The position numbers were made by a program, and so were the translations under genes. DNA of 8,012 nucleotides from Chloroflexota bacterium (GTDB taxonomy: Bacteria > Chloroflexota > Anaerolineae > Promineifilales > Promineifilaceae), in contig QQUD01000807.1 in the NCBI GenBank assembly GCA_008501785.1, positions 1 through 8,012 of the forward strand, in the 5' to 3' direction. Each line of letters starts with the position of its first letter. Position 1 is the first letter of the stretch. Positions 1-5,999 of the stretch are shown in pieces. The notes beneath the pieces are model-generated. The model worked only from the letters and a program-made list of their open reading frames with translations, was not told the DNA's origin and did not search any database.

Positions 1-562
1 CGGCCGTTTCCTCCTCACTCTCAACTTCTTCCTCTTCTTCCTTAACCAACTCACCAACACCACTTAAAGTTACCATGTCTGTCAGTTCAACACCACGCTC
101 AACCGGTTCCAAAACCTGATGGCGGTCTTGCACCCGTTGCAAAGCATCTTCAAGTGCTTCATCTGTGACAACGACTGGCTCAATTTCTTTGCGCAGTTCA
201 CGGAAATCACCGAGGGTCACTTGTGGTGATAGCGGAATGGTGAACTTGAGCACCAGCGGGTCCATTTCCATGTCGTCAAAATTGGCCTGGGCGTATGGCG
301 GCTCTTCCAGTTGATCCAGGGCCTCTTCAAAAACAGGTTGAATCATTTCTTCGATGGCTTCTGCTCGAATCGCTTCATGTCCAAAACGGCGTACAATGAC
401 GCTGTAGGGGGCTTTGCCTTTGCGGAAGCCGGGTACATTAATATCACCCGCTAATTTGCGCGCGGTTTTCCGCATTGCTTGTTCGATTCGTTTTTCTGCA
501 ACTTCGATTGTTAAAGCGAGTTGTCGCTGTTCGTCTTCTTCCTTATGAATTGTAAGTGTCAC
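1..562 (-). CDS. tig: Trigger factor, N-terminal part (runs off the left edge)
   Basis: Ribosome-associated chaperone that binds nascent chains at the tunnel exit; cytoplasmic. The minus strand reads 187 codons from a GTG at 562 to the window edge without a stop. Residues 45-52 are GFRKGKAP, the ribosome-binding signature loop of the trigger factor N-terminal domain, followed by the expected mixed alpha/beta region (about 1-115) and the start of the linker and PPIase-type region. The last visible residues are strongly acidic (runs of Glu, about 173-185). The GTG start is supported by a purine-rich GAGAGAGG at 570-577, seven bases upstream; the first residues (VTLTIHKEEDEQ) fit a trigger factor N-terminus. 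A tRNA-Leu lies upstream on the same strand, separated by a terminator, so tig should have its own promoter. The C-terminal substrate-binding domain lies outside the window. Confidence 0.93.
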   Translation of the reverse strand, partial: MTLTIHKEEDEQRQLALTIEVAEKRIEQAMRKTARKLAGDINVPGFRKGKAPYSVIVRRFGHEAIRAEAIEEMIQPVFEEALDQLEEPPYAQANFDDMEMDPLVLKFTIPLSPQVTLGDFRELRKEIEPVVVTDEALEDALQRVQDRHQVLEPVERGVELTDMVTLSGVGELVKEEEEEVESEEETA

Positions 563-591
563 CAGGATACCTCTCTCAGATGGTTTTTTGC

Positions 592-617
592 ATTATAAGA
601 AATCCGGTTTGTGTCAA
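592..617 (-). promoter_or_regulatory. Candidate tig promoter
   Basis: Reading the minus strand, a perfect -35 TTGACA (612-617) is followed by a perfect -10 TATAAT (592-597). The spacer is only 14 bases, shorter than the usual 16-18. A weaker -35 (CATTGA, ending two bases earlier) would give a 16-base spacer. Transcription would begin near 585, about 23 bases before the GTG. Both boxes are seen; their use is inferred. Confidence 0.55.
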
Positions 618-676
618 TGTTCAATCCCGTATTATCGGAAGCGCCAAATTTCTTTATAGGTCACTAATGGAATTTT

Positions 677-706
677 AAAAAAAGAAGCGTTGCCCACGCA
701 ACGCTT
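677..706 (-). terminator. Rho-independent terminator of tRNA-Leu
   Basis: A perfect 9-bp stem (AAGCGTTGC, 685-693, with GCAACGCTT, 698-706) and a 4-base loop are followed on the minus strand by C and seven T (677-683). It lies 14 bases past the tRNA 3' end, so it should end the tRNA transcript and insulate it from tig. Confidence 0.85.
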
Positions 707-719
707 TGCTTTTAAAGTG

Positions 720-801
720 TGGGGATGGTGGGACTTGAACCCACACGCCTTGCGGCACATGATTCTAAGTCATGCGCGTCTGCCAATTCCGCCACATCCC
801 C
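720..801 (-). tRNA. trnL: tRNA-Leu (anticodon UAG)
   Basis: 82-nt class II tRNA read on the minus strand. The acceptor stem pairs GGGGATG with CATCCCC (7 bp) and is followed by discriminator A73, as expected for leucine. The D arm is GCG/CGC around an AATTGG-containing loop. The anticodon stem is CATGA/TCATG with loop CTTAGAA, giving UAG. The variable arm is long (13 nt, GCC-GCAA-GGC hairpin), and the T arm is GTGGG/CCCAC with loop TTCAAGT. The 3' CCA is not encoded (CAC follows). It reads CUA and, with wobble, other CUN codons. A promoter and terminator flank it directly. Confidence 0.96.
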
Positions 802-812
802 GCAAACATGCA

Positions 813-840
813 ATTATATCCAACCAATCTGCTTTGCCAA
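813..840 (-). promoter_or_regulatory. tRNA-Leu promoter
   Basis: On the minus strand a -35 TTGGCA (835-840, 5 of 6 consensus) and a perfect -10 TATAAT (813-818) are separated by 16 bases. The start would be near 806, about five bases before the mature tRNA. The -35 box overlaps the -35 box of the divergent plus-strand promoter at 834-839. Confidence 0.7.
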
Positions 841-862
841 GCGTTTTGCGCCGTGATACAGT
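834..862 (+). promoter_or_regulatory. Candidate promoter of the amidohydrolase gene
   Basis: TTGCCA (834-839, 5 of 6) and TACAGT (857-862, 4 of 6) are separated by 17 bases. Transcription would start near 869, about 60 bases before the ATG at 929. It shares its -35 region with the tRNA promoter on the other strand, so the two probably cannot be occupied at once. Confidence 0.45.
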
Positions 863-928
863 ACTTTTTTAATAATTGGTGCAAAATACCCGCTGAATTT
901 GCGCAAATGGTCATTAATGGAGGATTTG

Positions 929-2326
929 ATGAGTACGTTGTTGGTGAAGAATACGGCCGTTTTAGTCACAATGGACGATCAACGGCAAGAAATACAAAAC
1001 GGGGGGCTGTTTATTCGGGATAATGTGATTGAGCAGATAGGGCCAACGGACAGCTTGCCAGAAACGGCAGACACCGTGCTGGACCTTTCTGATCACATTG
1101 TTTTGCCCGGGTTTGTTAACACCCACCATCACATGTACCAGACCTTAACACGTGCGCTGGCACAAGAGATGGATTTGTTTTCCTGGCTGAAAACGCTGTA
1201 CCCGATTTGGGCGAACTTGTCAGATGAAGCGATTTACATTAGCACCAAAACGGCGCTGATTGAAATGATGCTGTCAGGCTGTACAGCAACGAGCGATCAT
1301 CTTTATGTTTTTCCGAATGATTGCACGTTGGACAGCCAAATTCGGGCGGCAACTGAAATGGGCGTACGTTTCCATGCGGCGCGGGGGTCGATGTCGCTGG
1401 GGGAAAGTGATGGGGGCTTACCGCCGGATCGTGTGACGGAAGATGAGGCGTTCATTTTGAAGGACAGCCAACGCTTAATCGAAACGTATCACAATAATGA
1501 TCGGCACAGCATGATGCGGATTGTGTTGGCACCTTGTTCGCCCTTTTCGGTAACGCCAGATTTGATGCGGCAGTCGGCCGACTTAGCACGAGCGTATCCT
1601 GGCGTGCGTTTGCATACACATTTAGCCGAAACCATTGAGGAAGAAGCGTTTTGCTTGGAGGTGTTTGGTCATCGACCTGTACCATACATTGAGTCATTGG
1701 GTTGGACGGGTGATGATGTGTGGCACGCACATTGTGTGCATATGAGTGATGAAGAAATTGATGTATTTGGCCGAACTGGCACCGGGGTCGCACATTGCCC
1801 GAGCAGCAATATGATTTTGGCGAGTGGAATTGCGCCGGTGGTTTCGTGGCGTGAAGCTGGGGTTCGGGTTGGTTTAGGGCTTGACGGCTCTGCATCGAAT
1901 GATGGCAATCACATGATTGGAGAAGCGCGGATGGCGATGTTGCTACAAAAAGTGGCACCAGATCGCTATTTGAGTGAGGTGCCGGGTGGGCGCGGCGGTT
2001 TTGCGGGTGATGCAAAGGCGTTGGATGCACGGCAGGCGCTGGAATTGGCGACTCGTGGCGGTGCTTCGGTGCTGGGTCGGGATGATATTGGGCATCTGGC
2101 TCCAGGGATGTCGGCTGATTTTATTGCGATTAATTTGAATCAGGTGGCCTATGCGGGCGCACACGATCCGGTAGCGGCCGTTTTGTATTGCCAGCCACGC
2201 ACGGTTGATTATTCGGTGATTAATGGCAAGGTGGTGGTGGAAAACGGCCGTTTAATCACCGTCGATCCCGATCAAATTGTGCGTCGTCATCGTGAAATTG
2301 CAATTTCAATGGTCCGTGACGAGTAA
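929..2326 (+). CDS. 8-oxoguanine deaminase-type amidohydrolase (ATZ/TRZ family)
   Basis: Probable metal-dependent deaminase of the cytosine deaminase/ATZ-TRZ amidohydrolase group; cytoplasmic. 465 residues, normal for the family. A small N-terminal beta segment leads into PGFVNTHHHMYQTLTRA (60-76), which carries the HxH metal pair (H66, H68) and resembles the NTHHHxYQTLTR signature of 8-oxoguanine deaminases. Next come H231 and E234 in LHTHLAET (metal ligand and catalytic acid), the WHAHCVH segment (265-271) and D319 in GLDGSASND. All expected active-site residues are present. ATG 929 is preferred over TTG 899 and ATG 917 because GGAGG (919-923) sits five bases before it. If the assignment is right, it converts 8-oxoguanine to urate. 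Alternatives are hydroxyatrazine ethylaminohydrolase-like, guanine or S-adenosylhomocysteine/5'-methylthioadenosine deaminase. Family is near certain; exact substrate is inferred from motif resemblance. Confidence 0.9.
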   Translation: MSTLLVKNTAVLVTMDDQRQEIQNGGLFIRDNVIEQIGPTDSLPETADTVLDLSDHIVLPGFVNTHHHMYQTLTRALAQEMDLFSWLKTLYPIWANLSDEAIYISTKTALIEMMLSGCTATSDHLYVFPNDCTLDSQIRAATEMGVRFHAARGSMSLGESDGGLPPDRVTEDEAFILKDSQRLIETYHNNDRHSMMRIVLAPCSPFSVTPDLMRQSADLARAYPGVRLHTHLAETIEEEAFCLEVFGHRPVPYIESLGWTGDDVWHAHCVHMSDEEIDVFGRTGTGVAHCPSSNMILASGIAPVVSWREAGVRVGLGLDGSASNDGNHMIGEARMAMLLQKVAPDRYLSEVPGGRGGFAGDAKALDARQALELATRGGASVLGRDDIGHLAPGMSADFIAINLNQVAYAGAHDPVAAVLYCQPRTVDYSVINGKVVVENGRLITVDPDQIVRRHREIAISMVRDE

Positions 2327-2333
2327 TTAACCC

Positions 2334-2606
2334 GTCATTCTGAAGTTTGCTGAGGGATCCCTACAAGTTTTGATGGACACAATGTAGGGATTTCTCGGAA
2401 GATACTTCGCAGGGCCTCAGCACAGGCTCTACTAAGAAAGTTGTCATTTCGAACGCAGTCTTCGGAGTGAGAAATCTTGCTTCGTGTCTGTCAAGAACCC
2501 TCTGCCTCAAAGCGAGATTCCTCGCAGACCTCGGAATGACAATTGCATGACAAATTTCTTCCTTATTTTGTTCTGGGTCTTCCCTTCATAGGCTACTCGA
2601 AATGAC
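2334..2606. repeat. Composite of nested GTCATTYC-type inverted repeats
   Basis: Most of the gap between the deaminase and the first Nudix gene is non-coding repeat. It starts with GTCATTCTGA (2334-2343) and ends with TCGAAATGAC (2597-2606), an imperfect inverted pair. Inside are an imperfect palindrome in which GAGGGATCCCTACA pairs with TGTAGGGATTTCTC, and a complete smaller element (2441-2542). Such short palindromic modules are typical of dispersed, non-autonomous bacterial repeats. No ORF is credible here. The structure could end deaminase transcripts, although no T-run follows any stem. Confidence 0.65.
2441..2542. mobile_element. 102-bp MITE-like palindromic element
   Basis: Terminal inverted repeats TTGTCATTTCGA (2441-2452) and TCGGAATGACAA (2531-2542) match at 11 of 12 positions. 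The arms pair again further in: GAAATCTTGCTT (about 2471-2482) with AAGCGAGATTCC (about 2510-2521). The element can therefore fold almost end to end. It has no coding capacity. No target-site duplication was identified, so mobility is inferred from the architecture only. Confidence 0.55.
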
Positions 2607-2651
2607 ACACCAATGCCTTCTTTCCGTTGATTAATCGTTGGTAATGGTCTG

Positions 2652-2680
2652 TTGAATTGCTGTGCTGCTTCAAGTATAGT
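2652..2680 (+). promoter_or_regulatory. Candidate promoter of the Nudix pair
   Basis: TTGAAT (2652-2657, 4 of 6) and TATAGT (2675-2680, 5 of 6) are separated by exactly 17 bases. The start would be near 2687, about 40 bases before the ATG at 2726. It lies just after the repeat cluster, so the Nudix genes are probably transcribed independently of the deaminase. Confidence 0.6.
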
Positions 2681-2725
2681 GCTGAACGAAACAAACAAAG
2701 TCGCAAACATTTCGGAGTATTTTTT

Positions 2726-3682
2726 ATGGTTTTCAGCACAAATGGCATTATTACGAACGAAAAAAACGAAGTTTTACTTATCCTGCGAAGGGACAGCCGG
2801 ACGTGGGCACCTGCAGGAGGAGGTTTAGATTTTGGAGAGTTGCCACCGGATGGTGCCGAGCGTGAAGTTTTTGAAGAAACGGGTTTAAACGTCAAAGCGC
2901 ATCAGTTGGTTGGCGTTTATTTTTGGCCCAATAGGGGAGAGCCTTTTCTCACATTTTCGTTTCGTTGTGTTATTCAAGGAGGCGATTTAACGACATCTTG
3001 GGAAACGCCACAGGTTCGCTATTTTCCGATCAATCGCCTCCCCTGGCTGCTTCTGCCTTTTCATCACAAACGTGTGACAAATGGCATTGATCATGCTGCA
3101 CGTTCGCCTTACTGGGGCGTGCAGCATATGAAATGGTACGAGGCGTTGGGTGTGCAATTAATTCGACGAGTTTGGAAACCTTATAGGAAGTTATGGTTTT
3201 TGATGCATCGTGGTGTTAAATTTGTTGGTGAATATGAGCGCTGGGTAGCTGGTGCGTTTGTAGTGGTTCGGAATGAGGCGGGTGGGGTGCTGTGGGTCAA
3301 GCGAACGGATATGGACTTTTGGAATTTACCTGGCGGTGGCGGGCATGATGATGAACCACCGTGGGAAACGGCCGTTCGTGAAACCTACGAAGAAACTGGC
3401 TTACATGTCAACCTGACTGATTTAAGTGGCGTCTATTTGTATGATGACAAGCGGCATGTGATTTTTGTGTTTACGGCCGTTATCGAAAGTGGTCAACTCA
3501 CGACCGGTTCCAAATCTGCTGCATTTGCCTATTTTGCACCTGGACATGAACCTGAAAATGTGTTTTGCCAACATGTTGAACGTGCTGCGGATGCATGTTA
3601 TCCACGAGACGGCACTGTTTTTCGGTTTCAAAATAGCGGAACGGACGTTAATGAAGAAGCAGTTCAGTTAATTAGCTCCTGA
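2726..3682 (+). CDS. Tandem double-Nudix hydrolase, copy 1
   Basis: 318-residue cytoplasmic protein with two complete Nudix domains; Nudix enzymes hydrolyse nucleoside diphosphates linked to another moiety, with Mg2+ bound by the REUXEE helix. Box 1 spans residues 32-54 (G32, E38, R46-E47, E50-E51, G53) and box 2 spans 204-226 (G204, E210, R218-E219, E222-E223, G225); both fit GX5EX7REUXEEXGU exactly. Between them is a ~60-residue linker rich in Trp, Arg and Lys (about 112-172). Domain 1 reads APAGGG where most relatives have PGG. ATG 2726 is chosen because GGAG (2714-2717) lies eight bases upstream and because the N-terminus then aligns with its paralogue; an upstream TTG at 2657 overlaps the promoter. 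It is probably co-transcribed with the next gene, 58 bases on. The substrate cannot be read from the sequence; a MutT-like or NDP-sugar/ADP-ribose activity is possible. Confidence 0.9.
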   Translation: MVFSTNGIITNEKNEVLLILRRDSRTWAPAGGGLDFGELPPDGAEREVFEETGLNVKAHQLVGVYFWPNRGEPFLTFSFRCVIQGGDLTTSWETPQVRYFPINRLPWLLLPFHHKRVTNGIDHAARSPYWGVQHMKWYEALGVQLIRRVWKPYRKLWFLMHRGVKFVGEYERWVAGAFVVVRNEAGGVLWVKRTDMDFWNLPGGGGHDDEPPWETAVRETYEETGLHVNLTDLSGVYLYDDKRHVIFVFTAVIESGQLTTGSKSAAFAYFAPGHEPENVFCQHVERAADACYPRDGTVFRFQNSGTDVNEEAVQLISS

Positions 3683-3698
3683 GCTGATAGGCTGACCG

Positions 3699-3719
3699 GG
3701 ACAAAACAGCGTTTTGTCC
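3699..3719 (+). other. Intercistronic hairpin between the Nudix paralogues
   Basis: Perfect 9-bp stem GGACAAAAC (3699-3707) and GTTTTGTCC (3711-3719) with loop AGC, centred in the 58-base gap. No T-run follows, so it is not a standard terminator. It ends 11 bases before the GGAG (3731-3734) of the next gene and leaves that ribosome-binding site free. It may stabilise or process the transcript; this is inference. Confidence 0.55.
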
Positions 3720-3740
3720 TACGTATTTGAGGAGTCTTGC

Positions 3741-4679
3741 ATGAATATCAGCACTGGTGGATTGTTGGTTGATGGTTACAATCAAATATTGTTGATCCAG
3801 CGTAACGATAGCCGCACCTGGGCAATTCCTGGGGGAGCAATGGAAGCTGGCGAACTGCCGACTGACGCAGTTGCTCGGGAAGTGCGAGAGGAGACGGGTT
3901 TGATTGTGATGCCGGTGCGTTTAGTTGCTGTTCATTATTTACATCACAAGCCTACACCATTTTTAGGATTGACATTTCGGTGCATTCAGCGTGGTGGGGA
4001 ACTAGAAACGTCTGATGAAACGCCACAAGTAGGTTTTGTGAAGGTGATTGACATGCCTCGGGCGATGAGTCGTATTCATCGGCAGCGGATAGATGCTGGA
4101 TTGACTCATCAAGGCGGACCTCCAATTTGGTTTGAACAACGCCCGTCATGGTGGGGCCGTCTCGTTTGGCTATATTTGCGTAAAGTGATGTATCCGCGCA
4201 TGGATCGGCAGCGCAAACGCAATGGGCAGCCACTTTATGTGCCGCCACCTAAATGGGTGACGTCTGCTTTTACAGTGATTTGCAATGAGGTGGGTGAGGT
4301 GCTGTGGGTGAAGCGTCGGGATCAAGACGTGTGGAATTTGCCGGGAGGGATGGGTCAAGATGAGGAGCCGCCATGGGAAACGGCCGTTCGTGAAACCTAC
4401 GAAGAGACAGGTTTACACATAACGCTTACGAATCTGCCTGGTATTTATGTGTATCAAGATGAACAACCCCACATGGTCTTTACCTTTACAGCAACAGTCG
4501 ATAGCGGACAGCTCACCAATGGGGAGGAGTCGGCAGATTTTGCTCATTTTGCGCCGGGGCAAGAAGAAACACCAATCGTGGAGCAGCATTTACAGCGGGT
4601 AAAAGATGCAGTTGATCTTGTTGAACAAACACAATTTCGGTTTCAAAATGGACCGCATCGCATTATCAAAAAATCGTAA
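3741..4679 (+). CDS. Tandem double-Nudix hydrolase, copy 2
   Basis: 312-residue paralogue of the preceding gene with the same plan: box 1 at residues 32-54 (preceded by the canonical PGG) and box 2 at 203-225, both fitting GX5EX7REUXEEXGU. The N-terminal domains share the SRTWA, GELP, FRC and ETPQV motifs, and the second domains share LWVKR, WNLPGG and PPWETAVRETYEETGLH. The linker (about 110-170) is again Trp/Arg-rich but poorly conserved, so the domains are held together while the linker drifts. GGAG (3731-3734) lies six bases before ATG 3741; the TTG at 3714 lies in the upstream hairpin and is unlikely. The C-termini share FRFQN. A duplication of a whole two-domain gene is the simplest origin. 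Substrate unknown; the domains may differ in specificity. No clear terminator follows. Confidence 0.91.
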   Translation: MNISTGGLLVDGYNQILLIQRNDSRTWAIPGGAMEAGELPTDAVAREVREETGLIVMPVRLVAVHYLHHKPTPFLGLTFRCIQRGGELETSDETPQVGFVKVIDMPRAMSRIHRQRIDAGLTHQGGPPIWFEQRPSWWGRLVWLYLRKVMYPRMDRQRKRNGQPLYVPPPKWVTSAFTVICNEVGEVLWVKRRDQDVWNLPGGMGQDEEPPWETAVRETYEETGLHITLTNLPGIYVYQDEQPHMVFTFTATVDSGQLTNGEESADFAHFAPGQEETPIVEQHLQRVKDAVDLVEQTQFRFQNGPHRIIKKS

Positions 4680-4860
4680 GCGAAATGTCAGAAACTGCTA
4701 CTTTTCCGTAAGATAGCTCTTAAGTACTGTTATTTACATTAAATATTGTAACTTGAGGTTTAACACATTGCTATCATCATCACCACCTCAATTACTCCTC
4801 AGTTGTAACGGATAAAACATAACGGAAAAAGTTGTAATGTAATTGGAACAGGAGTTGAAA
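4680..4860 (+). promoter_or_regulatory. Intergenic region ahead of the TPR gene, with short direct repeats
   Basis: AT-rich 181-base gap. AGTTGTAA occurs at 4801-4808 and 4830-4837, enclosing TAACGGA at 4806-4812 and 4820-4826, 14 bases apart. A third TTGTAA is at 4746-4751. A weak inverted pair TTGAGGT/ACCTCAA (4753-4759 and 4785-4791) has a 25-base loop. No convincing -35/-10 pair and no terminator for the Nudix gene were found. The repeats could be an operator or chance in AT-rich sequence. Confidence 0.3.
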
Positions 4861-5931
4861 ATGCACACACACATGGTAGCACACAATCCAGTAATGAGTG
4901 CGCAAGGCCAATATTCATATTTATTTCGTCAAGGTTTACAACATTTGGGCGAAGAGAGATGGCTAGAAGCAGAAAAGATTTTCTCCGAGATTATTTCCCA
5001 TAAATCCTCTTATCGAGAAAACGGCCGTTCCGCAAAGGATCTGCTGAAAATATCCCGAAATGAACGAAAAGGTCGCCAAGCATTAAAGAATGGCGATTTG
5101 CGGAAAGCAGTGCAATGTTTCCGTGATGCAGAAAACCTGGAACGCACTATTTATGTTGAGGGGTTGATGCAGATTGAACATTTGGAAGAACGTGCTAAGC
5201 GTTATTTGGAAGACGGCCGTTTTCGTCAAGCTGCTTGGGTATACGATCAACTCCTTCGTGAATTCCCTACAAATGATAATGCCAATAACTGGAGAGAATC
5301 TCAGTCGGCTTGTTGGCATGAAGAATTAGTTCCTCTATTTAACGCAGGGCTTGTAGAATTTGAAAACAAAAACTGGGTTGATGCCAAACTTAAACTAGGT
5401 GAGGTTGTTTGTGGTGATCCAGATTTTCGGCGACATGGTCAGGCAGCGGGTGTTTTGCTCGATCAATGTAAACGTGAGATTCGACAGATTGCCAATGCAA
5501 ATCTGAACCAGGGAAATTTAAAGGATGCTTTAGCTGGTTATCAGGAAATTCTGGACATGGCGAAGGTAAAACAGGTTGAAGAGCTAATTTACCTGCAAGA
5601 TCAGGGTGAAAAAGTCGCCAAAGATTATCGCAACAAAGAGAAATGGGCCAAAGCTTCTGCAGTCTATGAATGGCTGCTAACCCTTGATTTCAGCGTTAAT
5701 AAACAAAATGAATGGCAAGACTTATATAATGATTGCCAGGAAAAAGCAAAAGCAGCACGTCTCTTTGATCAGGGCATGAATGCCATGACGCAGAAAAAGT
5801 GGCAAGTTGCAGAAAAGAAGTTTTCACAAGCAAAACACATTGATCCAAAATTCCAACGTGGTGGACAACGTGTGAATCGCCTTTATCGCATGGCGGTATT
5901 AAAACATACATTAGCGACGCTTTTTCCATAA
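4861..5931 (+). CDS. TPR-like solenoid protein with a ~140-residue super-repeat
   Basis: 356 residues, no signal peptide or membrane segment, so probably cytoplasmic. I do not recognise a named family. It is built of about seven helical hairpins of the form F..G...(8-9)W..A...F..I, resembling TPR units. Three different hairpins form a super-repeat: F22/G25/W34/A37 recur at F160/G163/W172/A175 and again at F302/G305/W314/A317; G78/A83 recur at G218/A223; A124/Y128/LL131-132 recur at A265/Y269/LL272-273; and NNW-C (142-151) recurs as NEW-C (283-292). The third copy is only its first hairpin plus a C-terminal helix. TPR-type solenoids bind proteins, so a scaffold role is inferred. GGAG (4851-4854) six bases before ATG 4861 sets the start over the TTG at 4843. 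A strong terminator follows, so it is probably monocistronic or last in its unit. Confidence 0.88.
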   Translation: MHTHMVAHNPVMSAQGQYSYLFRQGLQHLGEERWLEAEKIFSEIISHKSSYRENGRSAKDLLKISRNERKGRQALKNGDLRKAVQCFRDAENLERTIYVEGLMQIEHLEERAKRYLEDGRFRQAAWVYDQLLREFPTNDNANNWRESQSACWHEELVPLFNAGLVEFENKNWVDAKLKLGEVVCGDPDFRRHGQAAGVLLDQCKREIRQIANANLNQGNLKDALAGYQEILDMAKVKQVEELIYLQDQGEKVAKDYRNKEKWAKASAVYEWLLTLDFSVNKQNEWQDLYNDCQEKAKAARLFDQGMNAMTQKKWQVAEKKFSQAKHIDPKFQRGGQRVNRLYRMAVLKHTLATLFP

Positions 5932-5952
5932 GAATTGTAAATTTTAATAGTT

Positions 5953-5994
5953 AGGCCAGCGTTGATAATTTATCAACGCTGGCCTGTTTTGTTT
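5953..5994 (+). terminator. Rho-independent terminator after the TPR gene
   Basis: A 15-bp perfect stem (arms 5953-5967 and 5971-5985, GC-rich base GGCCAGCG/CGCTGGCC) with a 3-base loop is followed by TGTTTTGTTT. It starts 22 bases after the TAA. The T-tract lies only on the plus-strand side. Confidence 0.9.
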
Positions 5995-5999
5995 CTGGG

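Noticed and set aside
60..68. Loss of ATPase function in the Lon-like protease because Walker A has Arg instead of Lys (residues 60-68 of that protein, bases 7072-7098)
   Set aside because: To my knowledge GTGRT is a usual form in this AAA_32 group, so it is not evidence of inactivation.
690..872. 60-codon plus-strand open frame
   Set aside because: It runs antisense through the tRNA-Leu gene and its promoter; not credible as a protein.
899..928. Upstream TTG start for the deaminase
   Set aside because: No ribosome-binding site before it, whereas GGAGG is well placed for ATG 929, and the extra residues do not look like the family N-terminus.
1452..2030. 192-codon open frame on the minus strand inside the deaminase gene
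   Set aside because: It lies antisense to a gene with all active-site motifs, is rich in His, Pro, Ser and Gln as expected of an antisense shadow, and has no recognisable domain.
2334..2606. CRISPR array
   Set aside because: The repeated segments are inverted, unequal in length and without regular spacers.
3061..3230. A membrane anchor in the aromatic linker of the first Nudix protein
   Set aside because: The segment is rich in Arg, Lys and His and has no uninterrupted hydrophobic stretch of about 18-20 residues.
4753..4791. TTGAGGT/ACCTCAA hairpin as a terminator for the second Nudix gene
   Set aside because: Only seven pairs with a 25-base loop and no T-run; too weak.
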